NCBI GenBank assembly: GCA_020342025.1
Contig: CP070840.1
Coordinates: 2,003,436 to 2,010,853, forward strand
DNA from: Deltaproteobacteria bacterium
GTDB taxonomy: Bacteria; Desulfobacterota; DSM-4660; Desulfatiglandales; HGW-15
Direction of reading: 5' to 3'
Length of the DNA: 7,418 bases
Under the pieces are notes generated by a model that was not told the origin of the DNA, made no database searches, and saw only the letters and a list, made by a program, of their open reading frames with translations. Positions 1 to 5,491 of this stretch are shown piece by piece. The first letter of the stretch is position 1; every line of letters begins with the position of its first letter. A program made the translations under genes and the position numbers.

Positions 1-28
1 CTCCCTTTGACCGCTCGGGAACCTCTCC
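1..28 (-). tRNA. tRNA-Tyr, 5' part only (cut by window edge)
   Basis: Read on the minus strand, the sequence from 28 down to 1 starts GGAGAGGTTCCCGAGCGG and continues CAAAGGGAG. This is the acceptor 5' strand, D arm and D loop typical of bacterial tRNA-Tyr. The anticodon and 3' half lie outside the window, so identity rests on the D-arm sequence and on position: it follows a tRNA-Thr(TGT) by 14 nt, as in the common bacterial order Thr-Tyr-Gly-Thr-tuf. A tRNA-Ser or tRNA-Leu is less likely from the D-arm sequence. Confidence 0.8.
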
Positions 29-42
29 ATTACCGACTCATT

Positions 43-118
43 TGGAGCCAGCGAAGGGAATCGAACCCCCGACCTACTGATTACAAATCAGTTGCTCTAC
101 CAACTGAGCTACGCTGGC
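43..118 (-). tRNA. tRNA-Thr (anticodon TGT)
   Basis: Complete 76-nt tRNA including an encoded CCA end (43-45). The acceptor strands GCCAGCG (118-112) and CGCTGGC (53-47) pair fully. The anticodon arm is ACTGA-TTTGTAA-TCAGT, giving anticodon TGT, which reads ACN threonine codons, mainly ACA. The T arm has the standard GGTTCGATTCC loop. The discriminator base is T. A tRNA-Tyr starts 14 nt downstream in the same transcript, so this looks like the first gene of the conserved Thr-Tyr-Gly-Thr-tuf cluster, with EF-Tu expected beyond the left edge. Confidence 0.97.
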
Positions 119-147
119 GTGTCTTGTCTGCAAAAAGCTAAACCTAA

Positions 148-176
148 AGGATATTTCTATAAAGGGAATATATCAA
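148..176 (-). promoter_or_regulatory. Sigma70-type promoter of the tRNA-Thr/Tyr operon
   Basis: On the minus strand, -35 TTGATA (176-171; 5 of 6 to consensus) is followed after exactly 17 bp by -10 TATCCT (153-148; 4 of 6). The start would fall near 141, giving a leader of about 22 nt before the tRNA-Thr 5' end at 118, normal for a stable-RNA operon. A second, upstream TATAAT lies at 197-192 but lacks a well-spaced -35. Assignment is by motif only. Confidence 0.6.
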
Positions 177-568
177 TGGCGATTACAGTACATTATATGG
201 ATTTAGAGGGGAACAATGATAAAATAAGCAGCTAAGCTCCGTTTTTCTTTTAATTTTTCCTTTTTATTAATATTTTTGATCACGTCCTACCATTTTTTGG
301 TATCTTAAACGTTATAATAAAAATTGCAACCAAAATATAATATGTAGACCCCCAACCCTTGGACTTCCCCGCTCCAACAACAAGATGAACGCCGGGGCAT
401 CTGACAGAATATGATAAACTCATAGAATCTAATCTTTATTTTATTTGACTTTTTGAAAATATTGATTAAGCTCTTGAAGCATCTTTTTCTTTGTGGTATC
501 AGTACGTTTGATTCTTAAAAGAAGAGGCAATAATCAGCATAGCAGATAATCTTTAAGGAGGGACTGAA
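177..568. other. AT-rich intergenic region without a recognisable gene
   Basis: Nothing coding was found in this stretch of about 390 bp. It is AT-rich with T-runs at 241-280. It contains a small inverted repeat TACCA-TTTTT-TGGTA (288-302) and two TATAAT hexamers on the plus strand (313-318 and 336-341), neither with a good -35 at 16-18 bp. A CCCCG/CGGGG inverted repeat (367-371 and 393-397) has a loop of about 20 nt. A TTGACT hexamer at 445-450 lacks a clear -10. The promoter of the gene at 569 should lie here but cannot be fixed by eye. A long leader or small RNA is possible but not shown. Confidence 0.5.
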
Positions 569-862
569 ATGATGGCTTTGGCTGGAGGATTGATAGCATT
601 AATTCTGGGAATCATAGGAATCATCGCCTGGTGGCCCTATTTTGTAAAGGCCCTGGCGGCCGGAATCCCTGTGGTTCTGCTCTTGGGCGGCGCCCTAGCC
701 ACGTATTTGGGTATTGAAGAGATAAAGGATAGGAAAGCCTCAGAGAGTTTTGAAACGGGACCAACCGGCTTGCAGGATGAGGTTCAGAGCCTCAAGCAAG
801 AGCTAAAGGAACTAAAACAGGAGAAAGGCGCGGCTGAAGAGAAAGAAGAGACGAAAGAATAA
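569..862 (+). CDS. Small two-helix membrane protein with coiled-coil tail (MamI-like?)
   Basis: A 97-residue protein of unknown function. Two hydrophobic segments are visible, about residues 3-22 (ending in AWW) and 27-49, joined by a short turn. A strongly charged Lys/Glu-rich tail of about 48 residues follows, whose 67-96 part has heptad-like leucines (LQDEVQSLKQELKELKQ) and is probably a short cytoplasmic coiled coil. There is no cleavable signal peptide. A strong Shine-Dalgarno AAGGAGGG (555-562) serves ATG 569; the ATG at 572 is equally well spaced. The gene stands alone and ends before a strong terminator at 1010-1047. From memory, the hydrophobic hairpin with AWW and PV-LLL-G resembles the small magnetosome protein MamI. 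I cannot verify this, and short hydrophobic proteins often look alike. The ORF itself is well supported by its RBS. Confidence 0.8.
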   Translation: MMALAGGLIALILGIIGIIAWWPYFVKALAAGIPVVLLLGGALATYLGIEEIKDRKASESFETGPTGLQDEVQSLKQELKELKQEKGAAEEKEETKE

Positions 863-1009
863 ATGTGGCTATGAGAAAGGTTGGGCAAAACCTCCGGTTT
901 TTGTCCACAAAGAGGAGATCTGCAGCGTCCGGGATTGCCCAATGGCCCAACAAACACCTGGGCGAGTCAAGAGTTCGGGAGGTGGTCTGCGTGAGGCGGG
1001 CTAGAGATT

Positions 1010-1047
1010 AGGCCTGGCATCATCCTGATGATGCTGAAGGCCTTTTT
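1010..1047 (+). terminator. Rho-independent terminator between convergent genes
   Basis: A two-part hairpin: AGGCCT (1010-1015) pairs with AGGCCT (1038-1043), and GCATCATC (1017-1024) pairs with GATGATGC (1027-1034), followed by TTTTT (1043-1047) on the plus strand. It suits transcription arriving from the small membrane-protein gene at 569-862. The ndk stop codon on the other strand (1048-1046) sits inside the T-run, so the same hairpin immediately follows ndk, although on that strand the trailing sequence (TAATCTC) is T-poor. A weaker hairpin without a T-tail lies at 883-906. Confidence 0.8.
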
Positions 1048-1468
1048 AGTCTTCAGTAATTTCCAGCGCGCTGAAAAAATACTTGATCTCAAAATCTGCT
1101 GTTTCTTCAGAGTCTGAGCCATGGACCACGTTCTTCTCTATGTCCGTGGCGAATTCCTGTCTGATTGTCCCTTCATCAGCCTCCATGTAATTGGTGGCCC
1201 CCATCAGCTCTCGATATCTCCCAATGGCATCCGCTCCTTCCAAGACCATGACCACACAGGATCCGGATGACATAAAATCGGTGAGGCTTTCATAAAAAGG
1301 TTTTCCTTTGTGGACCTTGTAAAAGCCTTTGGCCTCAGCCTTCGTCATCTTTATCATTTTCATGGCCACGATTTTCAAATCCGCCTTTTCCAATCGCTGA
1401 ACGACCTCTCCAATCAGACGCCTGGAGACGCCGTCCGGCTTGATGATGGATAGGGTTCTCTCTTTCAT
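1046..1468 (-). CDS. ndk: Nucleoside diphosphate kinase
   Basis: A 140-residue protein, the normal bacterial Ndk length. It transfers the gamma-phosphate from ATP to other nucleoside diphosphates through a phosphohistidine, balancing cytoplasmic NTP and dNTP pools. Recognised by the N-terminal IIKPDGV (ATP-site Lys10), the MGATN-x2-EADEGTIR segment (90-103), and the active-site motif NVVHGSDS with catalytic His116. The frame opens earlier (1504), but ATG 1468 is preferred: it has AGGAGGAG eight bases upstream and gives the family's usual N-terminus. It is a single gene, convergent with the small membrane-protein gene on its 3' side and divergent from the cysteine-cluster gene on its 5' side. 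No key residue is missing. Confidence 0.97.
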   Translation of the reverse strand: MKERTLSIIKPDGVSRRLIGEVVQRLEKADLKIVAMKMIKMTKAEAKGFYKVHKGKPFYESLTDFMSSGSCVVMVLEGADAIGRYRELMGATNYMEADEGTIRQEFATDIEKNVVHGSDSEETADFEIKYFFSALEITED

Positions 1469-1476
1469 AGATCTTT

Positions 1477-1484
1477 CTCCTCCT
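1477..1484 (-). promoter_or_regulatory. Ribosome binding site of ndk (fixes the start)
   Basis: AGGAGGAG on the minus strand, 8 nt before ATG 1468. It decides in favour of the 140-residue product over the 152-residue version starting at 1504, which would read through this site. Confidence 0.85.
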
Positions 1485-1535
1485 GAGACAGACCGTTGCA
1501 TCATCCAAATTCTACAACGGTTGTGTTTGAGCGCT

Positions 1536-1566
1536 CTTATAAAAACAAAGTCTTATGATCCGTCAA
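1536..1566 (-). promoter_or_regulatory. Candidate ndk promoter
   Basis: On the minus strand, -35 TTGACG (1566-1561) and -10 TATAAG (1541-1536) are separated by 19 bp, longer than the 17-bp optimum. The leader to ATG 1468 would be about 60 nt. On the opposite strand TATAGT (1581-1586) could be the -10 of the divergent gene at 1646, but no convincing -35 accompanies it. Confidence 0.4.
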
Positions 1567-1645
1567 GGAATTTGTTATGTTATAGTAGGAGAATTAAAGG
1601 ACCCCCTAATCTCACACCTGAGGAAGACAGAAAGGAATATGTCAA

Positions 1646-2398
1646 ATGCCAGAACAAAAACGTACCCCTAAGGGAGAAGAAAGGATGGACCCTGAACATG
1701 AGTTCAAATTCAACTGTTCCTCTGGTGTATCCTGTTTTACCCAGTGTTGCCAAGACATAACCATTATTTTGACGCCATACGATGTTTTGTGTCTGAAAAA
1801 AGCGCTCTCTATCTCTTCCGATGAGTTTCTGGATAAGTATACGATAATTCTCCCAAAAAAGAATCGCCTGATTCCCTTGGTCATCCTCAAAATGAACGAA
1901 GGAGACAAGAAGTGCCCCTTCGTTACAAAACAGGGATGTACCGTCTATGCGGATAGGCCTTGGCCTTGTCGGATGTTTCCGTTGGATATGAACGATGACG
2001 GAACTTTCTGTCAGATTACCGATTCCTCACGCTGTCTAGGCCTTCAGGAGGAGAAGAAATGGAGAATTTACGAGTGGCTCTTAGATCAGGGCGTCGTGCC
2101 GTACGATGAGATGAACAGGCTCTTTTCTGAGATCACCGCACCCCTTAGGGCACAGGAACCGACCATTCAGAACCCAGACGTCGCTAAAATGGTCTTCATG
2201 GCCCTATACAATATTGATAAATTCAGAGAATTCATATTTGATAGCACATTTCTTGATCGATTCGATGTTGATCCTATAAAAATTATAAAAATACAAAAAA
2301 GTGATGAAGAGCTTTTAAAATTTGCTTTTGATTGGATAAAGTTTGGGATTTTTGGCCAAATTCTTTTCAAAGTCAAAGACAAGTCAAAAGAGCAGTGA
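1646..2398 (+). CDS. YkgJ-family cysteine-cluster protein (copy 1)
   Basis: A 250-residue protein of the YkgJ/CxxCxxCC family (Pfam PF03692), thought to chelate zinc or iron; its cellular function is unknown. Eight cysteines are shared with the neighbouring paralog: Cys24, 30, 34, 35 (spacing C-x5-C-x3-CC, wider than the canonical CxxCxxCC), Cys90 in CPFV, Cys98 in GCTVY, Cys108 in RPWPCR and Cys130 in RCLG. The LTPYD after the first cluster and the CPF...C-x-Y..RP..CR block are family hallmarks. The C-terminal 100 residues are helical-looking with no motif I know. No signal peptide or membrane helix is seen, so it is likely cytoplasmic. ATG 1646 has AAAGGAA 8 nt upstream; ATG 1685 (preceded by AAGGGAG) is a real alternative. 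The first start matches the paralog's N-terminal length better. The 3' end is noticeably AT-rich (about 2255-2345). Confidence 0.88.
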   Translation: MPEQKRTPKGEERMDPEHEFKFNCSSGVSCFTQCCQDITIILTPYDVLCLKKALSISSDEFLDKYTIILPKKNRLIPLVILKMNEGDKKCPFVTKQGCTVYADRPWPCRMFPLDMNDDGTFCQITDSSRCLGLQEEKKWRIYEWLLDQGVVPYDEMNRLFSEITAPLRAQEPTIQNPDVAKMVFMALYNIDKFREFIFDSTFLDRFDVDPIKIIKIQKSDEELLKFAFDWIKFGIFGQILFKVKDKSKEQ

Positions 2399-2436
2399 CT
2401 AAAGTGAACCAAGGTGCCTATAGTGTCTAAAGTGAC
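2393..2436 (+). repeat. Degenerate 9-10 bp short tandem repeat (TAAAGTGAC-like)
   Basis: Five GTG cores recur at 2395, 2404, 2414, 2423 and 2432, with flanks resembling TAAAGTGAC (for example CTAAAGTGAA, TATAGTGTC, TAAAGTGAC). The array begins at the stop codon of the upstream gene. It is short and imperfect; no function is inferred. Confidence 0.45.
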
Positions 2437-2451
2437 GAACATTTCGTTTTT
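2435..2451 (+). terminator. Weak terminator-like hairpin between the two paralogs
   Basis: ACGAA (2435-2439), a 3-nt loop CAT, TTCGT (2443-2447), then TTTT. The stem is only 5 bp, so at best a partial terminator between the paralogous genes. Confidence 0.35.
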
Positions 2452-2501
2452 CACGTCATTGAGAGGGACTCCCGCGGAGGGCGGAGGACCGAAGCAATCT
2501 C
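2452..2501. repeat. Fragment of a dispersed intergenic repeat
   Basis: The sequence starts CACGTCATTGAGAGGGACTC and ends GACCGAAGCAATCTC. This resembles the widespread CGTCATTGCGAG...CGAAGCAATCTC type of intergenic palindromic repeat seen in many bacterial genomes, here with a central GC-rich segment (CCCGCGGAGGGCGG). Only one copy is present in the window, so the assignment rests on recognising the ends. It lies between the two YkgJ-type paralogs. Confidence 0.5.
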
Positions 2502-2553
2502 CTTACCATTAGCGACTCAAATTAAATACATCCCGAATGAAAGCCCGAAACCT

Positions 2554-3312
2554 ATGGATGACGGCAAAAAACAAGCCCTGTTTAGACCCGTGGTCAAGTC
2601 CACGTTTCAGTTCCTCTGCCACAAGGATATTTCCTGTTTCACCGAGTGTTGTGGGGATCTGGACTTGGTTCTCACCCCATATGATATTGTGCGCATCAAA
2701 AATCGACTGCACATCCCTTCCCCTGCCTTTTTGGATAGATACACAGAGACAAAGTGGAACAAACATCCTCGATTCCCCATAATAAACCTGAAAATGGATT
2801 CGGACCCACACCATAGATGCCCTTTTGTCACCGCCGACGGATGCACCATTTATGAAGATCGGCCGGGTGCTTGCCGCATCTATCCAATAGGCCGGGCCGC
2901 CCTGAAAGTGGACAAAGAAAAAGAGACCCGGGAGAAGTTCTTCCTGGTGGATGAGGAGCACTGTCTCGGGTTTCTTGAAGATCGGGAATGGAGTCTGGAG
3001 GAATGGATGGCCAATGAAGGTGTGGATGAATATAATGCCATGAACGATCAATGGTTGGAGATCGTCACTTCTCAGAAAAGCCTTGGTAAAAAAGAGGACA
3101 TTCCGCGAAAGATACAAATGTTCTATATGGCCTCATATAACCTGGATAGATTTAAAAGGCTTATTTTCGAAACGAGATTTTTCGATCTCTTCCAGGTCAA
3201 AGCTGAAAAGATAGAGGCACTAGCCACTGACGATGTGCCGCTGATGCAATTCGCATTCGATTGGCTTAGGTTTAGTCTCTTTGGGGAAAAGACGATTGAA
3301 ATAAAATCGTAG
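2554..3312 (+). CDS. YkgJ-family cysteine-cluster protein (copy 2)
   Basis: A 252-residue paralog of the preceding gene, alignable along its whole length. It has the same eight cysteines: Cys22, 28, 32, 33 (C-x5-C-x3-CC), Cys89 (CPFV), Cys97 (GCTIY), Cys107 (RPGACR) and Cys137 (HCLG). The LTPYD motif after the first cluster is at 41-44, and the C-terminal block matches around SYNLDRF and QFAFDWLRFSLFG. The family is a presumed metal-binding one of unknown reaction. The copies differ most in the 65-78 loop and in a charged insertion after the third cysteine block (about 115-130). ATG 2554 lacks a strong Shine-Dalgarno; no better in-frame ATG or GTG lies upstream. Separation from copy 1 is 155 bp with a repeat and a weak hairpin, so co-transcription is uncertain. 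Well-diverged sequences suggest an old duplication. Confidence 0.88.
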   Translation: MDDGKKQALFRPVVKSTFQFLCHKDISCFTECCGDLDLVLTPYDIVRIKNRLHIPSPAFLDRYTETKWNKHPRFPIINLKMDSDPHHRCPFVTADGCTIYEDRPGACRIYPIGRAALKVDKEKETREKFFLVDEEHCLGFLEDREWSLEEWMANEGVDEYNAMNDQWLEIVTSQKSLGKKEDIPRKIQMFYMASYNLDRFKRLIFETRFFDLFQVKAEKIEALATDDVPLMQFAFDWLRFSLFGEKTIEIKS

Positions 3313-3472
3313 AGAAGATGTTTTAAGCCACCTTTTGAAGCTCTCTGCCCCAAACTGCCGGGACCCTAATCCCACCTCCAGTCTAGGTATTCTTACTGAA
3401 GTCAACCGGTTTCGGAGAGTTCCTGATCACCAGCAAGGTATCAGATGTAAGGCGCCGAGGAGCGACGACTGA

Positions 3473-3519
3473 GGCGTGTGGAGCAATACGCCGCAAGCCT
3501 GCCCCCGCGGAAGCGGGGG
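3473..3519. repeat. GC-rich palindromic element (two adjacent hairpins)
   Basis: Two inverted repeats stand side by side. GGCGT (3473-3477) pairs with ACGCC (3488-3492). CCCCCGC (3502-3508) pairs perfectly with GCGGGGG (3513-3519) around a GGAA tetraloop of the GNRA type. No T-run follows on either strand, so it is not a classical terminator. It looks like part of a REP-type dispersed element, together with the repeats just downstream. Confidence 0.55.
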
Positions 3520-3544
3520 GAGGAGAGATCGAAGGCGACGCCGC

Positions 3545-3648
3545 CCTTCGGCTTTGCTCAGGGCCATGAGTCCTTCGACCTTGCTCAGGACCGTGAGTCC
3601 CTCGACTCTGCTCAGGACCGTGAGCCTGTCGAACGGCCTGTCGAATGG
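3545..3648. repeat. 27-bp tandem repeats, three units plus a partial fourth
   Basis: Units at 3545-3571, 3572-3598 and 3599-3625 share the core TTGCTCAGGACCGTGAG, with preceding CCTTCGAC; 3626-3648 is a shortened, rearranged unit with two CTGTCGAA motifs. The type is the widespread CTCAGG...TTCGAC intergenic repeat known from many environmental genomes. Because 27 is a multiple of three, both strands stay open and give repetitive nine-residue peptides (SFDLAQDRE-like on plus, VLSKVEGLT-like on minus). These are repeat artefacts. Confidence 0.85.
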
Positions 3649-3690
3649 CAGATGATGCCTTGATGGTGGATCAGGCAGGGAGCTTCTCAT

Positions 3691-3720
3691 TTGACTGGTG
3701 ATTTCCCCTCATGATAAAAT
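3691..3720 (+). promoter_or_regulatory. Sigma70-type promoter for the FHA-GAF-HD-GYP gene
   Basis: -35 TTGACT (3691-3696; 5 of 6) and -10 TAAAAT (3715-3720; 5 of 6) with an 18-bp spacer. Transcription would start near 3727, leaving an untranslated leader of about 140 nt. It is the best promoter-like match in the gap and lies just outside the repeat block. Confidence 0.55.
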
Positions 3721-3868
3721 TTGTCTCTAGATTTACTTCAGCCTGATCGGACAAGACATGGAAGTTAATGTGAGGCAGAGGAGGGTTTGTTCTTTTGGGT
3801 ATGCGAAAAAATGCTTTTGGGTCTGTGGCCGCGTTGTTCTACTGAAAGATTGATCTCAAGATAGCCTG

Positions 3869-5380
3869 ATGAAACTTGTCTGCACAAAAGGAAAAGAGAA
3901 AGACAGAGTCTGGAATCTAAAGGAAAGCCGCACCATAATTGGTCGCGATCCTGCCTGCGATATTCCTATCAGTGATCCCAAATTGTCCAGGATCCATGCC
4001 GAGATCGTTCGAGAGGGTGATGCCACCATATTCTACGACAAGAACAGCTTGAACGGCTCCTATATAAACAATGATCGGGTCGCGCGTCAGGTCATCATTC
4101 CTGGTGATCAGATAGAAATTGGTGAGACCAGGATTCAGGTCCTTAAAGAAGATCGGCCTCCAGAGATCAGATGGCAGGAGGGAGGGACCCCGTTCGTTAC
4201 TTCGGTAATCCCCCTCGACATATTGTCAAATCAATTAGAAGAAATCACCGCCTCGCCCAGACTCATTCCGGAGGCGGATGAGAAAACCGCGACAAAAAGA
4301 GGAACCCTCATTGAAAGGTTGCTCAACAATCTTGAAACTATCTATGAGGTGGGCAACGCAATAAATTCCGTCCGCGCTATTGATCAACTACTCGACCAAA
4401 TAGCGGAGAAAATATTAGAGGTCTTTGCTAACGTACAAACCGTTTGTATTCTACTTGCAGATAAAGGCAAAGATTTTAGGCCCAGATTCGTCAAGAATCG
4501 GGCTGAGGTAGCACCACATCCTTTTCAGATAAGTCGTAGCATTGTCGATCAATCTGTAGAGCAACAAGTTTGTATTTTGGCAAACGATGCTTCCCAGGAC
4601 GCTCGGTTCTCGGGAGCAGAAAGTGTGATAGCACTGAATCTACGTTCCGTCATGTGTGCTCCTTTGGTAAGCAAGGGGGCTGTATTGGGCTTGATCTACC
4701 TGGACAATCCGCGAAAACCGAATTGTTTCGACGAAAACGATATGGCCCTCCTCTCGGCTCTGGCCAATCAGTCGGCGACCGCATTAGAGAACTCCCGCCT
4801 CTACGAGAACCTCCAGAAAGCATACCATGAATCCATACTTGCGCTGATGAACACCGTAGAGGCAAAGGACCCTTACACACGGGGGCACTCCCAGCGCACG
4901 AGTCGTTACGCACTGGGTATCGCGCAGGAGATGAAATTGAGCGAGGAGGAGTGCAAAAAAATTAAGACTGCCGCAGAACTACATGATATCGGCAAAATCG
5001 GTGTCAAGGATCTTATAATCGATAAAGACAGTGCCCTCTCGACTATGGAATTTCACACCATCCAAGCCCACGTTCTCACCGGCGAGAATATACTCAAGCC
5101 CATTGAATACCTCAGTTTCGCCCTGCCCACGGTTCGCTACCACCACGAGCAGTATGACGGTTCTGGATATCCTGATGGCCTAAAAGGGGACGACATCCCC
5201 TTGGGAGCCAGGATTGTGGGCGTGGCCGATGCCTTCGACGCCATGACCACGCAGCGACCCTACAACAAACCGATGCCCATGAAGAAGGCCCTTGAAAAGC
5301 TGAAAGCCTTGAAAGGGAAACAATTCGATCCTGCTGCCGTTGACGCTCTGGACCGCTTTGTCACCCAGAACCTCATCTGA
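3869..5380 (+). CDS. FHA-GAF-HD-GYP signalling protein (probable c-di-GMP phosphodiesterase)
   Basis: A 503-residue cytoplasmic protein of three domains. Residues 1-95 are an FHA phosphothreonine-binding domain: GRD (25-27), SRIH (40-43) and LNGS (61-64) form the binding loops. A linker leads to a GAF sensor domain at about 145-308. Residues about 320-500 are an HD-GYP domain with its metal and active-site residues intact: His340, HD (372-373), GKIG (375-378), His401, HHEQYDGSGYP (425-435), VADAFDAMT (452-460) and RPY (463-465). HD-GYP enzymes of this type hydrolyse cyclic di-GMP, so this protein probably couples a phosphoprotein partner and a small-molecule or redox input to c-di-GMP breakdown; ligand and partner are unknown. 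An in-frame TGA at 3851 makes ATG 3869 the only sensible start; its Shine-Dalgarno is weak. It appears monocistronic, and no cognate Ser/Thr kinase is in the window. Its target could also be a related cyclic dinucleotide. Confidence 0.93.
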   Translation: MKLVCTKGKEKDRVWNLKESRTIIGRDPACDIPISDPKLSRIHAEIVREGDATIFYDKNSLNGSYINNDRVARQVIIPGDQIEIGETRIQVLKEDRPPEIRWQEGGTPFVTSVIPLDILSNQLEEITASPRLIPEADEKTATKRGTLIERLLNNLETIYEVGNAINSVRAIDQLLDQIAEKILEVFANVQTVCILLADKGKDFRPRFVKNRAEVAPHPFQISRSIVDQSVEQQVCILANDASQDARFSGAESVIALNLRSVMCAPLVSKGAVLGLIYLDNPRKPNCFDENDMALLSALANQSATALENSRLYENLQKAYHESILALMNTVEAKDPYTRGHSQRTSRYALGIAQEMKLSEEECKKIKTAAELHDIGKIGVKDLIIDKDSALSTMEFHTIQAHVLTGENILKPIEYLSFALPTVRYHHEQYDGSGYPDGLKGDDIPLGARIVGVADAFDAMTTQRPYNKPMPMKKALEKLKALKGKQFDPAAVDALDRFVTQNLI

Positions 5381-5444
5381 TTCCTGTCGGTTCTAAAGGC
5401 TTGGAAACCCAATCACCTAAACCGATAAGTATTTCAAGGATTAA

Positions 5445-5463
5445 CCCGCTCAGGTGAGGCGGG
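5445..5463 (-). terminator. Hairpin downstream of the SEC-C gene, possible terminator
   Basis: CCCGC-TCA (5445-5452) pairs with TGA-G-GCGGG (5455-5463) with one bulged base. On the minus strand it is followed by TTAATCCTT, a poor T-tract. It lies about 30 nt past the stop of the SEC-C gene and 65 nt past the convergent HD-GYP gene, so it may serve either strand weakly. Confidence 0.4.
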
Positions 5464-5491
5464 CGGGAATTTGCGCAAAAGGGGACGTTTT

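Larger units (their letters stand above)
3313..3868. other. Non-coding, repeat-rich intergenic region
   Basis: This 556-bp gap between the second cysteine-cluster gene and the FHA-GAF-HD-GYP gene holds no credible gene. From 3313 to about 3449 nothing is recognised. GC-rich palindromes lie at 3473-3519, 27-bp tandem repeats at 3545-3648, and a likely promoter at 3691-3720, leaving a leader of about 140 nt before ATG 3869. Open frames on both strands across 3427-3690 are products of the repeats, not genes. Confidence 0.7.

Noticed and set aside
43..118. tRNA-Thr as an integration (att) site for a mobile element
   Set aside because: No integrase gene and no repeated tRNA 3' end are present. 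The adjacent tRNA-Tyr shows an intact tRNA operon.
883..906. Hairpin after the small membrane-protein gene as its terminator
   Set aside because: A 10-bp stem with a bulge can form, but no T-run follows. The hairpin at 1010-1047 is far better.
1469..1504. Extended ndk start at 1504 (152 residues)
   Set aside because: The extra 12 residues span the ndk Shine-Dalgarno and are not part of the usual Ndk N-terminus.
2509..3117. 202-codon open frame on the minus strand
   Set aside because: It lies antisense to the second cysteine-cluster gene, whose family motifs are clear. No plausible protein features were seen.
3473..3648. CRISPR array
   Set aside because: The units are contiguous 27-bp tandem repeats without unique spacers, and there are no cas genes nearby.
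3427..3690. Open frames on both strands giving nine-residue repeat peptides
   Set aside because: They are created by the 27-bp tandem repeat, which stays open in any frame lacking a stop. They have no RBS and no conserved domain.
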